NCBI RefSeq assembly: GCF_024611995.1 | Contig: NZ_CP102509.1 | Coordinates: 3,162,001 to 3,226,000, forward strand | DNA from: Streptomyces sp. NBC_00162 | GTDB lineage: Bacteria > Actinomycetota > Actinomycetes > Streptomycetales > Streptomycetaceae | Reading direction: 5' to 3' | DNA length: 64,000 bases | In this document: one piece after another, positions 55,401 through 63,989 of the stretch | How positions within the stretch are numbered: position 1 is the stretch's first letter | Layout of the letters: each line of letters begins with the position of its first letter | Translations under genes and position numbers: made by a program | Notes under the pieces: generated by a model | What the model was told of the DNA's origin: nothing | Databases searched by the model: none | Seen by the model: the letters and a program-made list of their open reading frames with translations, nothing else

Positions 55401-56797
55401 CGAGGGTTCTGGTCGACGCCCGTACCGAGGGCGACCGGCTGGTCGACGAAACCCGTGCGGCCAACGAGCTCACGGTCGGCGAGGCCGCCGAGGAGGCCGA
55501 GCGGCTGCGCGCCGAGGCGGCGCGGGCCCTGGACGACGCCCGGGCGGAGGGCGGCCGGATCATCGGCGAGGCCACTGCGGAGGCGGACCGCGTCACGGTA
55601 GCGGCGAACGAGACCCTGGCGAGCGCCGAGCGGGAGGCCGAGCAGACGCTGGACGAGGCGCGCGCCGAGGGCAACCGGCTGCGGACCGAGGCCGCCGGGC
55701 AGGCGGACCGGCTCATCACCGAGGCCACGGCCGAGGCCGAGAAGCTCACCGCGCAGACGCGCAAGGACACCGAGCGCACGGTCGGCGAGGCCGCGAACGA
55801 GGCGGAGCGGCTGCGCGCGGAGGCGTCGGAGGCGCTGTCCTCGGCCCAGGAGCACGCGACCCGTACCCGGTCGGAGGCCGAGCGGGTCAAGGCGGACGCC
55901 GCGGGCGAGGCGGAGCGCATGCGCGCGCAGGCCCGTACGGAGTCCGAGCGGCTGCTGGACGAGGCGCGCGAGGAGGCCAACAAGCGCCGTACCGAGGCCG
56001 CCGAGCAGGTCGACCGGCTCATCACGGAGTCCGCGGCGGAGGCCGACAAGCTCACCGGCGACGCACAGAAGCAGGCTCTGGCATCCACCACGGCCGCCGA
56101 GGAGCAGGCCGACGCGATGGTGGACGCGGCCCGCAAGGAAGCCGCGCGGATCACCTCGGAGGCGACCGTCGAGGGCAACTCCCTGGTGGAGAAGGCCCGT
56201 ACGGACGCCAACGAGCTGCTGGTCGGGGCGCGTACGGACGCGTCGGCCATAAGGGAGCGGGCGGAGGAGCTGCGCGGCCGGGTCGAGGCCGAGGTCGAGG
56301 AGCTGCACGAGCGGGCCCGCCGGGAGTCGGCCGAGCAGATGAAGTCGGCCGGCGAGCGGGTCGACAAGCTGGTGCGGGCGGCGACCGAGCAGAGCGTCGA
56401 GGCCGAGGCGAAGGCCAAGGAGCTGGTGTCGGACGCGAGCAGCGAGGCGAGCAAGGTCCGCATCGCGGCGGTGCGCAAGGCCGAGGCGCTCCTGAAGGAG
56501 GCCGAGCAGAAGAAGGCCGAGCTGGCCCGCGAGGCGGAGAACGCCCTCGCCCAGGCGAAGGCGGAGGCCGAACGGCTCGTCGAGGAGGGCCGCCGCGAGC
56601 TGGAGGTCCTGGTGCGCCGTCGCGAGGACATTCAGGCGGAGATCTCCCGTGTCCAGGACGTTCTTGAGGCGTTGGAATCATTCGAGGCGCCTTCGGGCGG
56701 CGGAAAGCCCGTGGTCGGCGGCCAGGGCGCGGGGGGCGTGAAGGCCGGCGCGGCAGCGGGGTCCACCCGATCGGGTGGCAAGACGTCAGAGGGCTAG
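52415..56797 (+). CDS. scy: Scy polarity-determining coiled-coil protein
   Basis: A 1460-residue, almost wholly coiled-coil protein. The start is GTG 52415, giving RGYESQESHQAEADHLSRF, the Scy N-terminus. Nearly all the rest is rich in Ala, Glu, Arg and Gln in heptad and hendecad patterns. The unit LDEARAEANRLRTEA recurs at residues 926, 1079 and 1181, spacings of 153 and 102 residues (3 and 2 times 51). The last 60 residues are Gly/Ser-rich and non-helical. In S. coelicolor, Scy anchors the tip-organising complex at hyphal poles with DivIVA and FilP. That protein is, from memory, 1326 residues, so this one is longer, consistent with extra 51-residue units. filP follows 194 bp downstream. Confidence 0.93.
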   Translation: MRGYESQESHQAEADHLSRFEAEMERLKKERGKAVQHAEDLGYQVEVLRAKLHEVRRSLASRPAYDGADMGYQAEQLLRNAQIQADQMRSDAERELRDARAQTQRILQEHAEHQARLQAELHAEAVNRRQRLDQELGERRQTVEAHVNENVAWAEQLRARTESQARRLMEESRAEAEQSLNAARAEAARVAEETRRRIAAEAEASRAETEATLLRARKEAERLLTAASAQAQEATEHAERLRSSTSAEAEQTRQQTLDLGRVAESRVQEADGALREARAAAEKLLAEAKESAARQLASAESVNEQRTRTAKEQVARLVGEATKEAEALKAEAEQSLADSRAEAERLRTEAGEQARTAAAEDTAAQLAKAARTAEDVLNKASEDARATTKAASEEAERIRREAEAEADRLRLQAATTADELKGAAKDDTEEYRARTVELQEEARRLRGEAEQLRAEAVAEGERIRGEARREAVQQIEEAAKTAEELLGKAKADADELRGGANAESERVRAEAVERATTLRRQAEETLERTRAEAERLRADAEEQAEAVRAEADAAALARRAETEQALAAKRAEADEELVRLHTDAESRLGTAEQTLRDARTAAENIRRETGEETDRLRAESAERIRTLQTQSEAEADQLRTDAAQDAGRVRAEAEQVAVRLRGEAEAEAERVRSEAQETADRLRAEAKAAAERIAEEGAEALAAAQEEAARRRRESEETLASARTDAENERAQAREQSEELLAAARKRSEEAQAEAARLTEEAERRASELVAAAEATAQQVRDSVAGLHEQAEEEVAGLRSAAEHAAERTRTEAGEEAERVRGDAYEERERATEDANRIRSEARAETDAAKALAERTVGDAIAEAEQLRGDTAEYAQRVRTEATDALAASERDAARTRADARDDANRIRSEASAAADATRAEAGGTLDEARAEANRLRTEAAEQADRLITEAASEADRLTEETRAANEATVAEATAKAERLTSQAADTLAAAERDAARVLVDARTEGDRLVDETRAANELTVGEAAEEAERLRAEAARALDDARAEGGRIIGEATAEADRVTVAANETLASAEREAEQTLDEARAEGNRLRTEAAGQADRLITEATAEAEKLTAQTRKDTERTVGEAANEAERLRAEASEALSSAQEHATRTRSEAERVKADAAGEAERMRAQARTESERLLDEAREEANKRRTEAAEQVDRLITESAAEADKLTGDAQKQALASTTAAEEQADAMVDAARKEAARITSEATVEGNSLVEKARTDANELLVGARTDASAIRERAEELRGRVEAEVEELHERARRESAEQMKSAGERVDKLVRAATEQSVEAEAKAKELVSDASSEASKVRIAAVRKAEALLKEAEQKKAELAREAENALAQAKAEAERLVEEGRRELEVLVRRREDIQAEISRVQDVLEALESFEAPSGGGKPVVGGQGAGGVKAGAAAGSTRSGGKTSEG

Positions 56798-56991
56798 TCG
56801 GTGCACAGGACGTGTGCTCCTGATGGAGGTTCAGGCGAACGGGTGACAAGCAATCCGTCGCCTTGCCACTCAAAAGGGGTGTCATTGTCCAGATCAAACG
56901 TGGATTGACTCGATGACACGCCGCTCGGGCGCCTAGGATTCCCCTTAACACCTCACGTAGCACCTCATCGGTCTCATTCGACAGGAACCCC

Positions 56992-57930
56992 ATGAGCGAC
57001 ACTTCCTCCCCCTTCGGCTTCGAGCTCGTGCGGCGTGGTTACGACCGTGGTCAGGTGGACGACCGCATTACCAAGCTGGTCTCCGACCGCGACAGCGCCC
57101 TTGGACGTATCAACTCTCTGGAAAAGCGGATCGAGGAGTTGCACCTCGAGACGCAGAACGCCCAGGCCCAGGTGAACGACGCCGAGCCGTCGTACGCCGG
57201 CCTCGGCGCCCGGGTCGAGAAGATCCTTCGGCTGGCCGAGGAGGAGGCGAAGGACCTGCGCGAGGAGGCCCGTCGCGCGGCCGAGCAGCACCGCGAGCTG
57301 GCCGAGTCGGCCGCCCAGCAGGTGCGCAACGACGCCGAGTCGTTCGCCGCCGACCGCAAGACGAAGGCGGAGGACGAGGGCGTCCGCATCGTCGAGAAGG
57401 CCAAGGGCGACGCCTCCACCCTGCGTGCCGAGGCCCAGAAGGACGCGGCCTCCAAGCGCGAGGAGGCCGACGCGCTGTTCGAGGAGACCCGCGCCAAGGC
57501 CGCCCAGGCCGCCGCGGACTTCGAGACCAACCTGGCCAAGCGCCGTGAGCAGTCCGAGCGCGACCTGGCCTCGCGTCAGGCCAAGGCCGAGAAGCGCCTC
57601 GCGGAGATCGAGCACCGCGCGGAGCAGCTGCGCCTGGAGGCCGAGAAGCTGCGTACCGACGCGGAGCGCCGTGCCCGCCAGACCGTGGAGACCGCGCAGC
57701 GCCAGGCCGAGGACATCGTGGCCGACGCCAACGCCAAGGCGGACCGCATCCGCAGCGAGTCCGAGCGCGAGCTGGCGGCGCTCACCAACCGCCGCGACTC
57801 CATCAATGCGCAGCTGACCAACGTCCGCGAGATGCTGGCGACGCTGACCGGTGCGGCGGTCGCGGCCGCCAACCCGATCGTCGACGACGAGCCGGTCACC
57901 CGCGGCGTTCCGGCCCAGCAGAGCCGCTAG
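56992..57930 (+). CDS. filP: FilP intermediate-filament-like coiled-coil protein
   Basis: A 312-residue coiled-coil protein. The N-terminus FGFELVRRGYDRGQVDDRI resembles the DivIVA membrane-proximal domain. A first coil (about 30-60) is followed by an NDAEPSYAGLGARVEKI break and a long coil (about 75-285). The C-terminus VREMLATLTGAAVAAANPI is a short non-coil tail. FilP forms filaments behind hyphal tips and supports cell stiffness; it works with Scy and DivIVA. AGGA lies 7 nt before the ATG. A TAGGAT hexamer at 56934 could be a -10 box, but no well-spaced -35 was found. Confidence 0.95.
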   Translation: MSDTSSPFGFELVRRGYDRGQVDDRITKLVSDRDSALGRINSLEKRIEELHLETQNAQAQVNDAEPSYAGLGARVEKILRLAEEEAKDLREEARRAAEQHRELAESAAQQVRNDAESFAADRKTKAEDEGVRIVEKAKGDASTLRAEAQKDAASKREEADALFEETRAKAAQAAADFETNLAKRREQSERDLASRQAKAEKRLAEIEHRAEQLRLEAEKLRTDAERRARQTVETAQRQAEDIVADANAKADRIRSESERELAALTNRRDSINAQLTNVREMLATLTGAAVAAANPIVDDEPVTRGVPAQQSR

Positions 57931-57950
57931 TACCCGACGGGTCCGTTCGA

Positions 57951-57987
57951 GGGCCGTACGTCACCTGTTTGAGGTGGCGTACGGCCC
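57951..57987 (+). terminator. Hairpin terminator after filP
   Basis: GGGCCGTACGTCACCT and AGGTGGCGTACGGCCC pair with one G-T wobble around GTTTG, 20 nt past the filP stop. Confidence 0.8.
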
Positions 57988-58010
57988 TTCGGCGTTCTAG
58001 CGTGGCCCGC

Positions 58011-59045
58011 ATGATCGAGCTTGAGGGCCTTACCAAACGATTCGGCGCGAAGACCGCCGTGGACAACCTCAGCTTCCAGGTCAGACCGGGGGTGGTGACC
58101 GGCTTCCTCGGCCCCAACGGGGCGGGCAAGTCGACGACCATGCGCATGATGCTCGACCTCGACAATCCGACCAGCGGTACGGTCCGGATCGACGGGAAGC
58201 ACTACCGGGACCTGCCGGAGCCACTGAAATACATCGGAGCGCTGCTCGACGCCAAGTCCATGCACGGTGGACGCAGCGCCTACAACAACCTGCTCTGCCT
58301 CGCCGAGTCGAACCGGATCCCAAAGCGGCGGGTCGCCGAGGTCCTGGACCTGGTCGGGCTGACGCCCGTGGCGAAGAAGAAGTCCAAAGGATTTTCACTG
58401 GGCATGGGACAGCGGCTGGGAATCGCCTCCGCGCTGCTCGGTGATCCGGAAATCCTGATGTTCGACGAACCCGTCAATGGTCTGGACCCCGAGGGAATTC
58501 TCTGGATCAGGAATTTGATGAAGGGGCTGGCGTCGGAGGGCAGGACGATCTTCGTCTCCTCCCATCTCATGAGTGAAATGGCGCTGACGGCAGACCATTT
58601 GGTGGTCATCGGACAGGGAAAGCTGCTGGCAGACCTGTCGATGGCTGATTTCATCCACCAGAACTCGCGCAGCTACGTCCGGCTGCGCTCCCCTCAGCAG
58701 GAGCGGCTCAAGGACGTCCTGCACGAGGCGGGGATCGACGCCATCAGCGTCCCGGCCACCGGCGTGCTGGAGATCGACGGCGTGGGCCCGGAGCGGCTCG
58801 GCGAGCTGGCGGCCCAGCACCAGATCGTGCTGCACGAACTCAGCCCGCAACGGGCTTCACTGGAGGAAGCGTTCATGCGCATGACGGCGGACTCCGTCGA
58901 GTACCACGCCCACGGCATGCCGGGTGCCCTGGGGGCACCGGGCGGGCCGGCCGGCATGGCCGCCGACAACCCGGCCCGGCCGGCCGACGTGCCCGCCTGG
59001 GGCGCCGGTTCCGGCTTCGAGGCGCAGCGCAAGGGCGGCGAGTGA
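58011..59045 (+). CDS. ABC transporter ATP-binding protein, first pair
   Basis: A 344-residue ATPase. Walker A is GPNGAGKSTTMRMM; the signature is a variant SLGMGQRLGIA in place of LSGGQ; Walker B is ILMFDEPVNGLDPEG; the H-loop is VSSHLMSEM. A C-terminal ~100-residue extension ends in a Pro/Gly/Ala-rich tail. The adjacent permease is a drug-exporter-like type, so the pair probably exports a metabolite or antibiotic. The ATG is only 24 nt after the filP terminator, with no strong ribosome site. The stop overlaps the permease start (GTGA). Confidence 0.92.
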   Translation: MIELEGLTKRFGAKTAVDNLSFQVRPGVVTGFLGPNGAGKSTTMRMMLDLDNPTSGTVRIDGKHYRDLPEPLKYIGALLDAKSMHGGRSAYNNLLCLAESNRIPKRRVAEVLDLVGLTPVAKKKSKGFSLGMGQRLGIASALLGDPEILMFDEPVNGLDPEGILWIRNLMKGLASEGRTIFVSSHLMSEMALTADHLVVIGQGKLLADLSMADFIHQNSRSYVRLRSPQQERLKDVLHEAGIDAISVPATGVLEIDGVGPERLGELAAQHQIVLHELSPQRASLEEAFMRMTADSVEYHAHGMPGALGAPGGPAGMAADNPARPADVPAWGAGSGFEAQRKGGE

Positions 59046-59827
59046 CCATGTCGTCCTTCCCCGCCGTCCTCAAGTCCGAGTGGACCAAGATCCGTACGGT
59101 CGCCTCGACCATCTGGACCCTGGCCGCAGCCCTCATCGTCACGGTCGGCATCAGCGCCGCCCTGTGCGCGCTCCTGAACAGTTCCTTCGAGGACATGCGC
59201 CCGGAGGAGCAGGCCACCTTCGACCCGACCCTGACCAGCTTCGCCGGGATGACCCTCGGCCAGCTCGCCATGATCGTCTTCGGCGTCCTGGTCGTCGGCA
59301 CCGAGTACAGCTCGGGCATGATCCGCACCTCGCTGGCCGCCGTGCCCCGGCGCGGCAGCTTCCTCCTCGGCAAGCTCCTCGTGGCGACCGGTCTCGCGCT
59401 GGTCGTCGGCCTGGTCACGAGCTTCCTGTCCTTCTTCCTCGGACAGGCCATCCTGGGTGACCGCAGCATCGCCATCGACGCGCCGAACGTCCTGCGCGCG
59501 GTGATCGGCGCCGGCCTCTACATGGCGATGATCGCCCTGTTCTCCATGGGTGTGGCCACCATGCTGCGCAGCTCGATGCTCGCGCTCGGCATCCTGATGC
59601 CGTTCTTCTTCCTGGTCTCGAACATCCTCGGCGTGGTCGAGGCGACCCGGAAGGTCGCCCAGTACTTCCCGGACCAGGCCGGATCCAAGATCATGCAGGT
59701 CGTCCCCGGAGCGATGGGCAGCGAAGCGCCGCCGTACGGACCGTGGGGCGGTTTCGGGATCATGGCCCTGTGGACGCTGGCCGCGGTACTCGGGGGCTAC
59801 GTCGTCCTCCGCAAGAGGGATGCCTGA
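59042..59827 (+). CDS. ABC transporter permease, first pair
   Basis: A 261-residue membrane protein with about six helices. It opens FPAVLKSEWTKIRTVASTIW, a motif of the ABC-2-type drug-export permeases, then helices IWTLAAALIVTVGISAALCA, GQLAMIVFGVLVVGTEYSS and FLLGKLLVATGLALVVGLVT. A GTG at 59042 overlaps the ATPase stop by 4 nt; an ATG at 59048 is also in frame. It works with the preceding ATPase. Confidence 0.9.
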   Translation: MTMSSFPAVLKSEWTKIRTVASTIWTLAAALIVTVGISAALCALLNSSFEDMRPEEQATFDPTLTSFAGMTLGQLAMIVFGVLVVGTEYSSGMIRTSLAAVPRRGSFLLGKLLVATGLALVVGLVTSFLSFFLGQAILGDRSIAIDAPNVLRAVIGAGLYMAMIALFSMGVATMLRSSMLALGILMPFFFLVSNILGVVEATRKVAQYFPDQAGSKIMQVVPGAMGSEAPPYGPWGGFGIMALWTLAAVLGGYVVLRKRDA

Positions 59828-59972
59828 CCTCCTGCCGACGTACTACGGGTGATCCCCGGGTCGGTCTCAGGGGTAGCTCAGGGATCGGCCCGGGACGGAA
59901 CCGCGGGGGACTCGATATCCTCTTAATCCTTACGCGGGCGAAAGTCGTCCCGGCCTGGTAAGGGGCAGCAAG

Positions 59973-61100
59973 ATGATCGAGGCAGTCGGCCTGACCAAGC
60001 GCTTCGGCGCCAAGACCGCCGTCGACCAGCTGTCGTTCCAGGTCAGGCCGGGTCACGTGACCGGTTTCCTGGGGCCCAACGGCTCCGGGAAATCCACCAC
60101 CATGCGCATGATCGTCGGCCTCGACCGGCCCACCTCCGGTCATGTCACGATCAACGGCCGCCCCTTCCGGGAGCTGCCGAACGCCCAGCGGCACGTCGGG
60201 GCCCTGCTCGACGCCAAGGCCATGCACGGCGGCCGCCGGGCCCGTACCCACCTGCTCGCCATCGCCCAGCTCTCCGGGATCCCGGAGAGGCGGGTGGACG
60301 AGGTCCTGGCCGTGGTCGGCCTGCAGGACGTCGCCCGGCAGCGTACGAAGGGCTTCTCGCTCGGCATGGGCCAGCGGCTCGGCATCGCCACCGCCCTGCT
60401 CGGGGACCCGCAGGTGCTGCTGTTCGACGAGCCGGTCAACGGGCTGGACCCCGAGGGCATCCTCTGGGTCCGCAACCTGATGCGCCGGCTCGCCTCCGAG
60501 GGCCGCACCGTCCTCGTCTCCTCGCACCTGATGAGCGAGATGGCGCTGACCGCCGACCACCTGATCGTGATCGGCCGGGGGCGGCTGCTGGCCGATATGG
60601 GCACCCAGGAGTTCATCACGCACAACTCGGCCGGATTCGCACGGGTGCGTGCGGCCGACACCGATCCCGATGGCCGGGACTCGCTGGGTACGACCCTCAC
60701 CAAGGCGGGCGCGCGGGTCCTCCAGGAGCCCGACGGAGCACTGCGCGTGACCGGCCTGGACCTGCCCCGCATCTCGGACCTGGCGCACGAGGCCGGCGTA
60801 CGGCTGTGGGAGCTGTCACCGCACCGGGCCTCGCTGGAGGAGGCGTACATGCGGATGACCCAGTCCTCCCTGGAGTACACCTCCACCGAGGACCCGCGGG
60901 CCGAGCTGTGGGAGCCGGAGCCGCTGACCGTCCCGGCCTGGGAGGACGAGCCGGCCACCCCCGAAATCCCGCAGACGGGCTTCTACGCGCCTCCGCCGCC
61001 CGGAGCGGGCGGCCGGCCCTTCCTGATGCCGAGCGACCCCGGCGAGCTCGCGCGGGCCGCCCGGAACACCACCGCAGACAGCCAAGAGGACACCCGATGA
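59973..61100 (+). CDS. ABC transporter ATP-binding protein, second pair
   Basis: A 375-residue ATPase closely similar to the one at 58011 (shared LTKRFGAKTAVD, LDAK-MHGGR and SLGMGQRLGIA, DEPVNGLDPEGI). Walker A is GPNGSGKSTTMRM. The C-terminal extension is longer and Pro-rich (PAWEDEPATPEIPQ; YAPPPPGAGGRP). It and the next permease look like a tandem duplicate of the first pair. A separate promoter is likely in the 145-bp spacer. It overlaps the permease start by 4 nt (ATGA). Confidence 0.92.
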   Translation: MIEAVGLTKRFGAKTAVDQLSFQVRPGHVTGFLGPNGSGKSTTMRMIVGLDRPTSGHVTINGRPFRELPNAQRHVGALLDAKAMHGGRRARTHLLAIAQLSGIPERRVDEVLAVVGLQDVARQRTKGFSLGMGQRLGIATALLGDPQVLLFDEPVNGLDPEGILWVRNLMRRLASEGRTVLVSSHLMSEMALTADHLIVIGRGRLLADMGTQEFITHNSAGFARVRAADTDPDGRDSLGTTLTKAGARVLQEPDGALRVTGLDLPRISDLAHEAGVRLWELSPHRASLEEAYMRMTQSSLEYTSTEDPRAELWEPEPLTVPAWEDEPATPEIPQTGFYAPPPPGAGGRPFLMPSDPGELARAARNTTADSQEDTR

Positions 61101-61966
61101 CCGGCCCCACGCCCACCGGCGCCACGCCCAGCGGCGCGACGACGACCGCGGAGGGGCAGCCGCAGGGCTACAGCTCTCCGCTGCCGACACCGCGGCCGCA
61201 CCTGGGGCACGCCCTGGCCTCGGAGTGGACCAAGCTGATCTCGGTCCGCTCCACCCTGTGGACGCTCGGCTCCCTCGTGCTGACCGTCGTGGGCATCGGG
61301 CTGCTCTTCGTCGTGCAGACCAATTCCGGGGACTACGTGGAGATCTCCTTCACCACGCCCGCCCTGTTCGGTCTGCTGGTCGGGCAGATCGCGGTGATGG
61401 TCCTCGGCGTCCTGACGATCACGTCGGAGCACGCCAGCGGGCTGGTGCGGACCACCTTCACCGCCTCCCCAGAGCGGCACCGCGTGCTGACCGCGAAGTA
61501 CCTCGTCTTCAGCATCACGGCCTTCGTCACGATCGCCATGTCCGTGTTCCTCGTCGGCATGGCCGCGGCCCTGGTGCACAACGGCGCCGCCGCCGGCGTG
61601 CACTCGCTCAGCGAGTGGTTCGGCGCGCTGGTGGGCTGCCTCTACGTCACCCTGCTCGGGGTGCTCGGCCTCGCCGTCGGGGCGCTCGTGCGGCATTCCG
61701 CCGGGGCGATCGCCGTGATGCTGGGCGTCGTCACGCTGCCGCCGGTGATAGGCGGGATGCTCAGCATCTGGGAGGCGTCCGCGCCCATCGGGAAGGTGAT
61801 CATCGAGCGCAACGCGCCGGTGGCGCTGATGCAGCTGTTCGGCATGGAGGAGGGCGCGGGTGGCGCACCGATGCCCAGCAACCTCTCGCACATGCTGATC
61901 ATCCTGCTGGTCACCGGCGGCGCGGTGGCCGCCTCGTACGCGACGGTCACCCGCCGGGACGTGTAG
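61097..61966 (+). CDS. ABC transporter permease, second pair
   Basis: A 289-residue permease with a ~40-residue Thr/Pro/Gly-rich cytosolic extension, then ALASEWTKLISVRSTLWTLG and about six helices (WTLGSLVLTVVGIGLLFVV; IAVMVLGVLTITSEHASGLV; LTAKYLVFSITAFVTIAM). It shares the SEWTK opening with the first permease but is more divergent than the two ATPases. It ends 12 nt before the convergent gene at 61979. Confidence 0.9.
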   Translation: MTGPTPTGATPSGATTTAEGQPQGYSSPLPTPRPHLGHALASEWTKLISVRSTLWTLGSLVLTVVGIGLLFVVQTNSGDYVEISFTTPALFGLLVGQIAVMVLGVLTITSEHASGLVRTTFTASPERHRVLTAKYLVFSITAFVTIAMSVFLVGMAAALVHNGAAAGVHSLSEWFGALVGCLYVTLLGVLGLAVGALVRHSAGAIAVMLGVVTLPPVIGGMLSIWEASAPIGKVIIERNAPVALMQLFGMEEGAGGAPMPSNLSHMLIILLVTGGAVAASYATVTRRDV

Positions 61967-61978
61967 GCGGCGGCCGCA

Positions 61979-62305
61979 CTAGTACCTGGGCGCGTTACGG
62001 GACCGCTGCACCTTCGAGGTGCGGCGGTCCTTCGCGTTCCAGCAGGCCTTGTGCCAGTGGCGCCGGTCGTCCACGCCGCCGTACTCCGGCCAGGCCACCA
62101 GGTGCGGGGTCCCGGAGGGGATCTCCTGGTCGCAGCCCGGGCAGCGGTAGCGCTTGCCCGCCGCGCTCGCGCCCGCGACGTGCCGGACCTTCCACTCCTC
62201 GCCCTGGTACTCCTCCGTGCGCTCCAGCCCGTAGCGGTCGAGGCCGGTGCTGGGGCGTTCGTCCGGAGTCTCGCCGCCCCTGGGGCGGTTGTGGCGCGGT
62301 GACAC
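61979..62305 (-). CDS. Small protein with Cys/His zinc-type motif
   Basis: A 108-residue basic protein. A disordered N-terminus (SPRHNRPRGGETPDERPST) precedes VRHVAGASAAGKRYRCPGCD, then PHLVAWPEYGGVDDR and HWHKACWNAK. The CxxC...HxHxxC set could hold a zinc ion, as in HNH-like or zinc-ribbon proteins. Some Streptomyces orthologues are labelled ATP/GTP-binding, but I see no nucleotide motif. GAGG lies 5 nt before the GTG at 62305. It converges on the ABC permease. Role unknown. Confidence 0.8.
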   Translation of the reverse strand: MSPRHNRPRGGETPDERPSTGLDRYGLERTEEYQGEEWKVRHVAGASAAGKRYRCPGCDQEIPSGTPHLVAWPEYGGVDDRRHWHKACWNAKDRRTSKVQRSRNAPRY

Positions 62306-62533
62306 GTATACCTCACGGATGGGCGGACGGCAGTGACTTTCTCCCAGACTACGCGCAGCGAGGCCGGGTACCCGCAGGGTGGCAGTGGAAGGGCGGTCCG
62401 CGAAGAGGAATGGCCCGACAATCCCAATAACTTTCCTGTCAGCCCGTGCCTTTGGCACGTGTCAGACGTTGTTGCCATCGGAAGAACCGGTCCACCTGGG
62501 GAGGCCGCGTCAGCCGCGAGGAGGGTAAAGGCG

Positions 62534-63565
62534 ATGCGCGTAGGAGCGTTTGTACTGGCGGCCCAGTTCCCGGGTCAGGGACAGGGAGAGGCACTGCACC
62601 GTGCGGTGCGGACCGCCGAGGTGGCCGAAGAGGCCGGGCTCGACTCGGTCTGGCTCGCCGAACACCACTTCGTCCCGTACGGCGTCTGCCCCTCGGCGGT
62701 GACCCTGGCGGCCCTGCTGCTGGGCCGGACCCGGCGCCTTCGGGTGGGCACGGCGGTCAGCGTGCTGCCGAGCACGCACCCGGTGGCCCTCGGCGAGCAG
62801 GCGGCGCTGCTGCACCTGACCTCGGGCGGGCGGTTCACCCTCGGGGTGGGCCGGGGCGGGCCGTGGGTCGACCTGGAGGTCTTCGGGGGCGGCCTGGACG
62901 CGTACGAGAACGGCTTCCCGGAAGCCCTGGACCTGCTGCGGCGCTGGCTGTCGGAGGCGCGGGTGGGGGCCGCCGGCGAGCGGTTCGGCTTCCGCGAGGT
63001 GGCCGTCGTACCGCGGCCGTCGGAGGCCCTGGACGGGGACGGGGCGGGCCCGGAGGTCATCGTGGCCTGCACCTCTCCCTCGTCGGTACGGATGGCCGCG
63101 CAGCGGGGCTTGCCCATGCTGCTGGGCATGCACTGCGGGGACGAGGAAAAGGCCGGGATGGTCGCGCTGTGGCGGGCCACGGCGCTGGAGGCGGGCCACT
63201 CCGGGGAGTACGTGGCCGGCGCGGGCCACGTCTCCGCCGGGGTCTGCCAGCTGGCGGACCGTACGGCGGAGGCGCGCGAGACGCTGATGAAGGCGCTGCC
63301 GGGCTGGCTCAGGCAGGGTCTGGACGCGCATGTGACGGTGGACGGCCGGGTGCGCGCGATGCGGGACCCGGTCGCGTACACGGAACTCCTGTGCGATCTG
63401 CACCCGGTGGGCACCCCTGAGCTGGCGGCGGACCGGCTGGCGGCCACCTCCGAGCGAACCGGCATCACGCGCTTCGCCCTCCTGACGGAGGGCTCGGGCG
63501 ATCTCGCCGCGACGGAGGAGAACGTACGGCGCCTCGGCACCGAAGTCCTGCCCCGTCTCGGCTGA
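62534..63565 (+). CDS. LLM-class flavin-dependent oxidoreductase
   Basis: A 343-residue luciferase-like monooxygenase with the usual barrel: MRVGAFVLAAQFPGQGQGEA, LDSVWLAEHHFVPYGVCPS, VGTAVSVLPSTHPVALGEQA, and GRFTLGVGRGGPWVDLEVFG. Members use reduced FMN or F420. No substrate can be assigned. GAGGAGGG lies at a normal distance before the ATG. It converges on the SCO5389-family gene, with 31 nt between stops. Confidence 0.92.
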   Translation: MRVGAFVLAAQFPGQGQGEALHRAVRTAEVAEEAGLDSVWLAEHHFVPYGVCPSAVTLAALLLGRTRRLRVGTAVSVLPSTHPVALGEQAALLHLTSGGRFTLGVGRGGPWVDLEVFGGGLDAYENGFPEALDLLRRWLSEARVGAAGERFGFREVAVVPRPSEALDGDGAGPEVIVACTSPSSVRMAAQRGLPMLLGMHCGDEEKAGMVALWRATALEAGHSGEYVAGAGHVSAGVCQLADRTAEARETLMKALPGWLRQGLDAHVTVDGRVRAMRDPVAYTELLCDLHPVGTPELAADRLAATSERTGITRFALLTEGSGDLAATEENVRRLGTEVLPRLG

Positions 63566-63596
63566 GATCTGCCGGCCGGGCTCCTAGGTCGTGCCC

Positions 63597-63989
63597 CTAG
63601 CAGTCCCGCAGCTCGGGCGACTGGTTGAGCAGCTGACCGCGGATCGAAGTGAACTTGGCCAGCCGGTCGTCCACCGCGGGGTCCAGCGGGAACACCGCTA
63701 CCCGGTGACAGTTCTGGAACGCCAGGCGCACTCCGAAGTGCCGCTGCAGAGCACCGCGTATCGCGTCACTCGCGAGAGCGCGCAGCAGCTGCCCGCGCGC
63801 CTGCTCGTCGGGCGGCGGCGTCTGGTTGTCGGCGAACTGTCCGCCGTCGACCTTCAACTGGGCCACCAGCGAGCTGATCATCTCCCATGCGTAAGGCAGG
63901 GAGGTCCGGACGCAGTCGACGAAAGCGGCTTCGTCGACCTCGCCTCGCTCGGCCTGTTCGAGTAGGGCCGGTGAGACGTCGAGCGACAT
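63597..63989 (-). CDS. SCO5389-family protein
   Basis: A 130-residue soluble, mostly helical protein (LDVSPALLEQAERGEVDEAA; VRTSLPYAWEMISSLVAQ; LLRALASDAIRGALQRHF). It belongs to the conserved Streptomyces family named after SCO5389; function unknown. GAGGAG lies before the ATG at 63989, close to the window end. The promoter lies outside the window. Confidence 0.85.
   Translation of the reverse strand: MSLDVSPALLEQAERGEVDEAAFVDCVRTSLPYAWEMISSLVAQLKVDGGQFADNQTPPPDEQARGQLLRALASDAIRGALQRHFGVRLAFQNCHRVAVFPLDPAVDDRLAKFTSIRGQLLNQSPELRDC

Noticed and set aside
52127..56308. A 1393-codon open frame on the minus strand opposite scy
   Set aside because: It is the antisense of a GC-rich repetitive coiled-coil gene. 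Its Leu/Gly/Arg repeat composition is what the reverse complement of GAGGCC-type codons gives, and it has no ribosome site or domain.
52415..56797. Repetitive sequence resembling a tandem-repeat or CRISPR-like array in scy
   Set aside because: Repeats are protein-level coiled-coil units of 51 residues with varied DNA; no constant repeat and unique spacer pattern exists.
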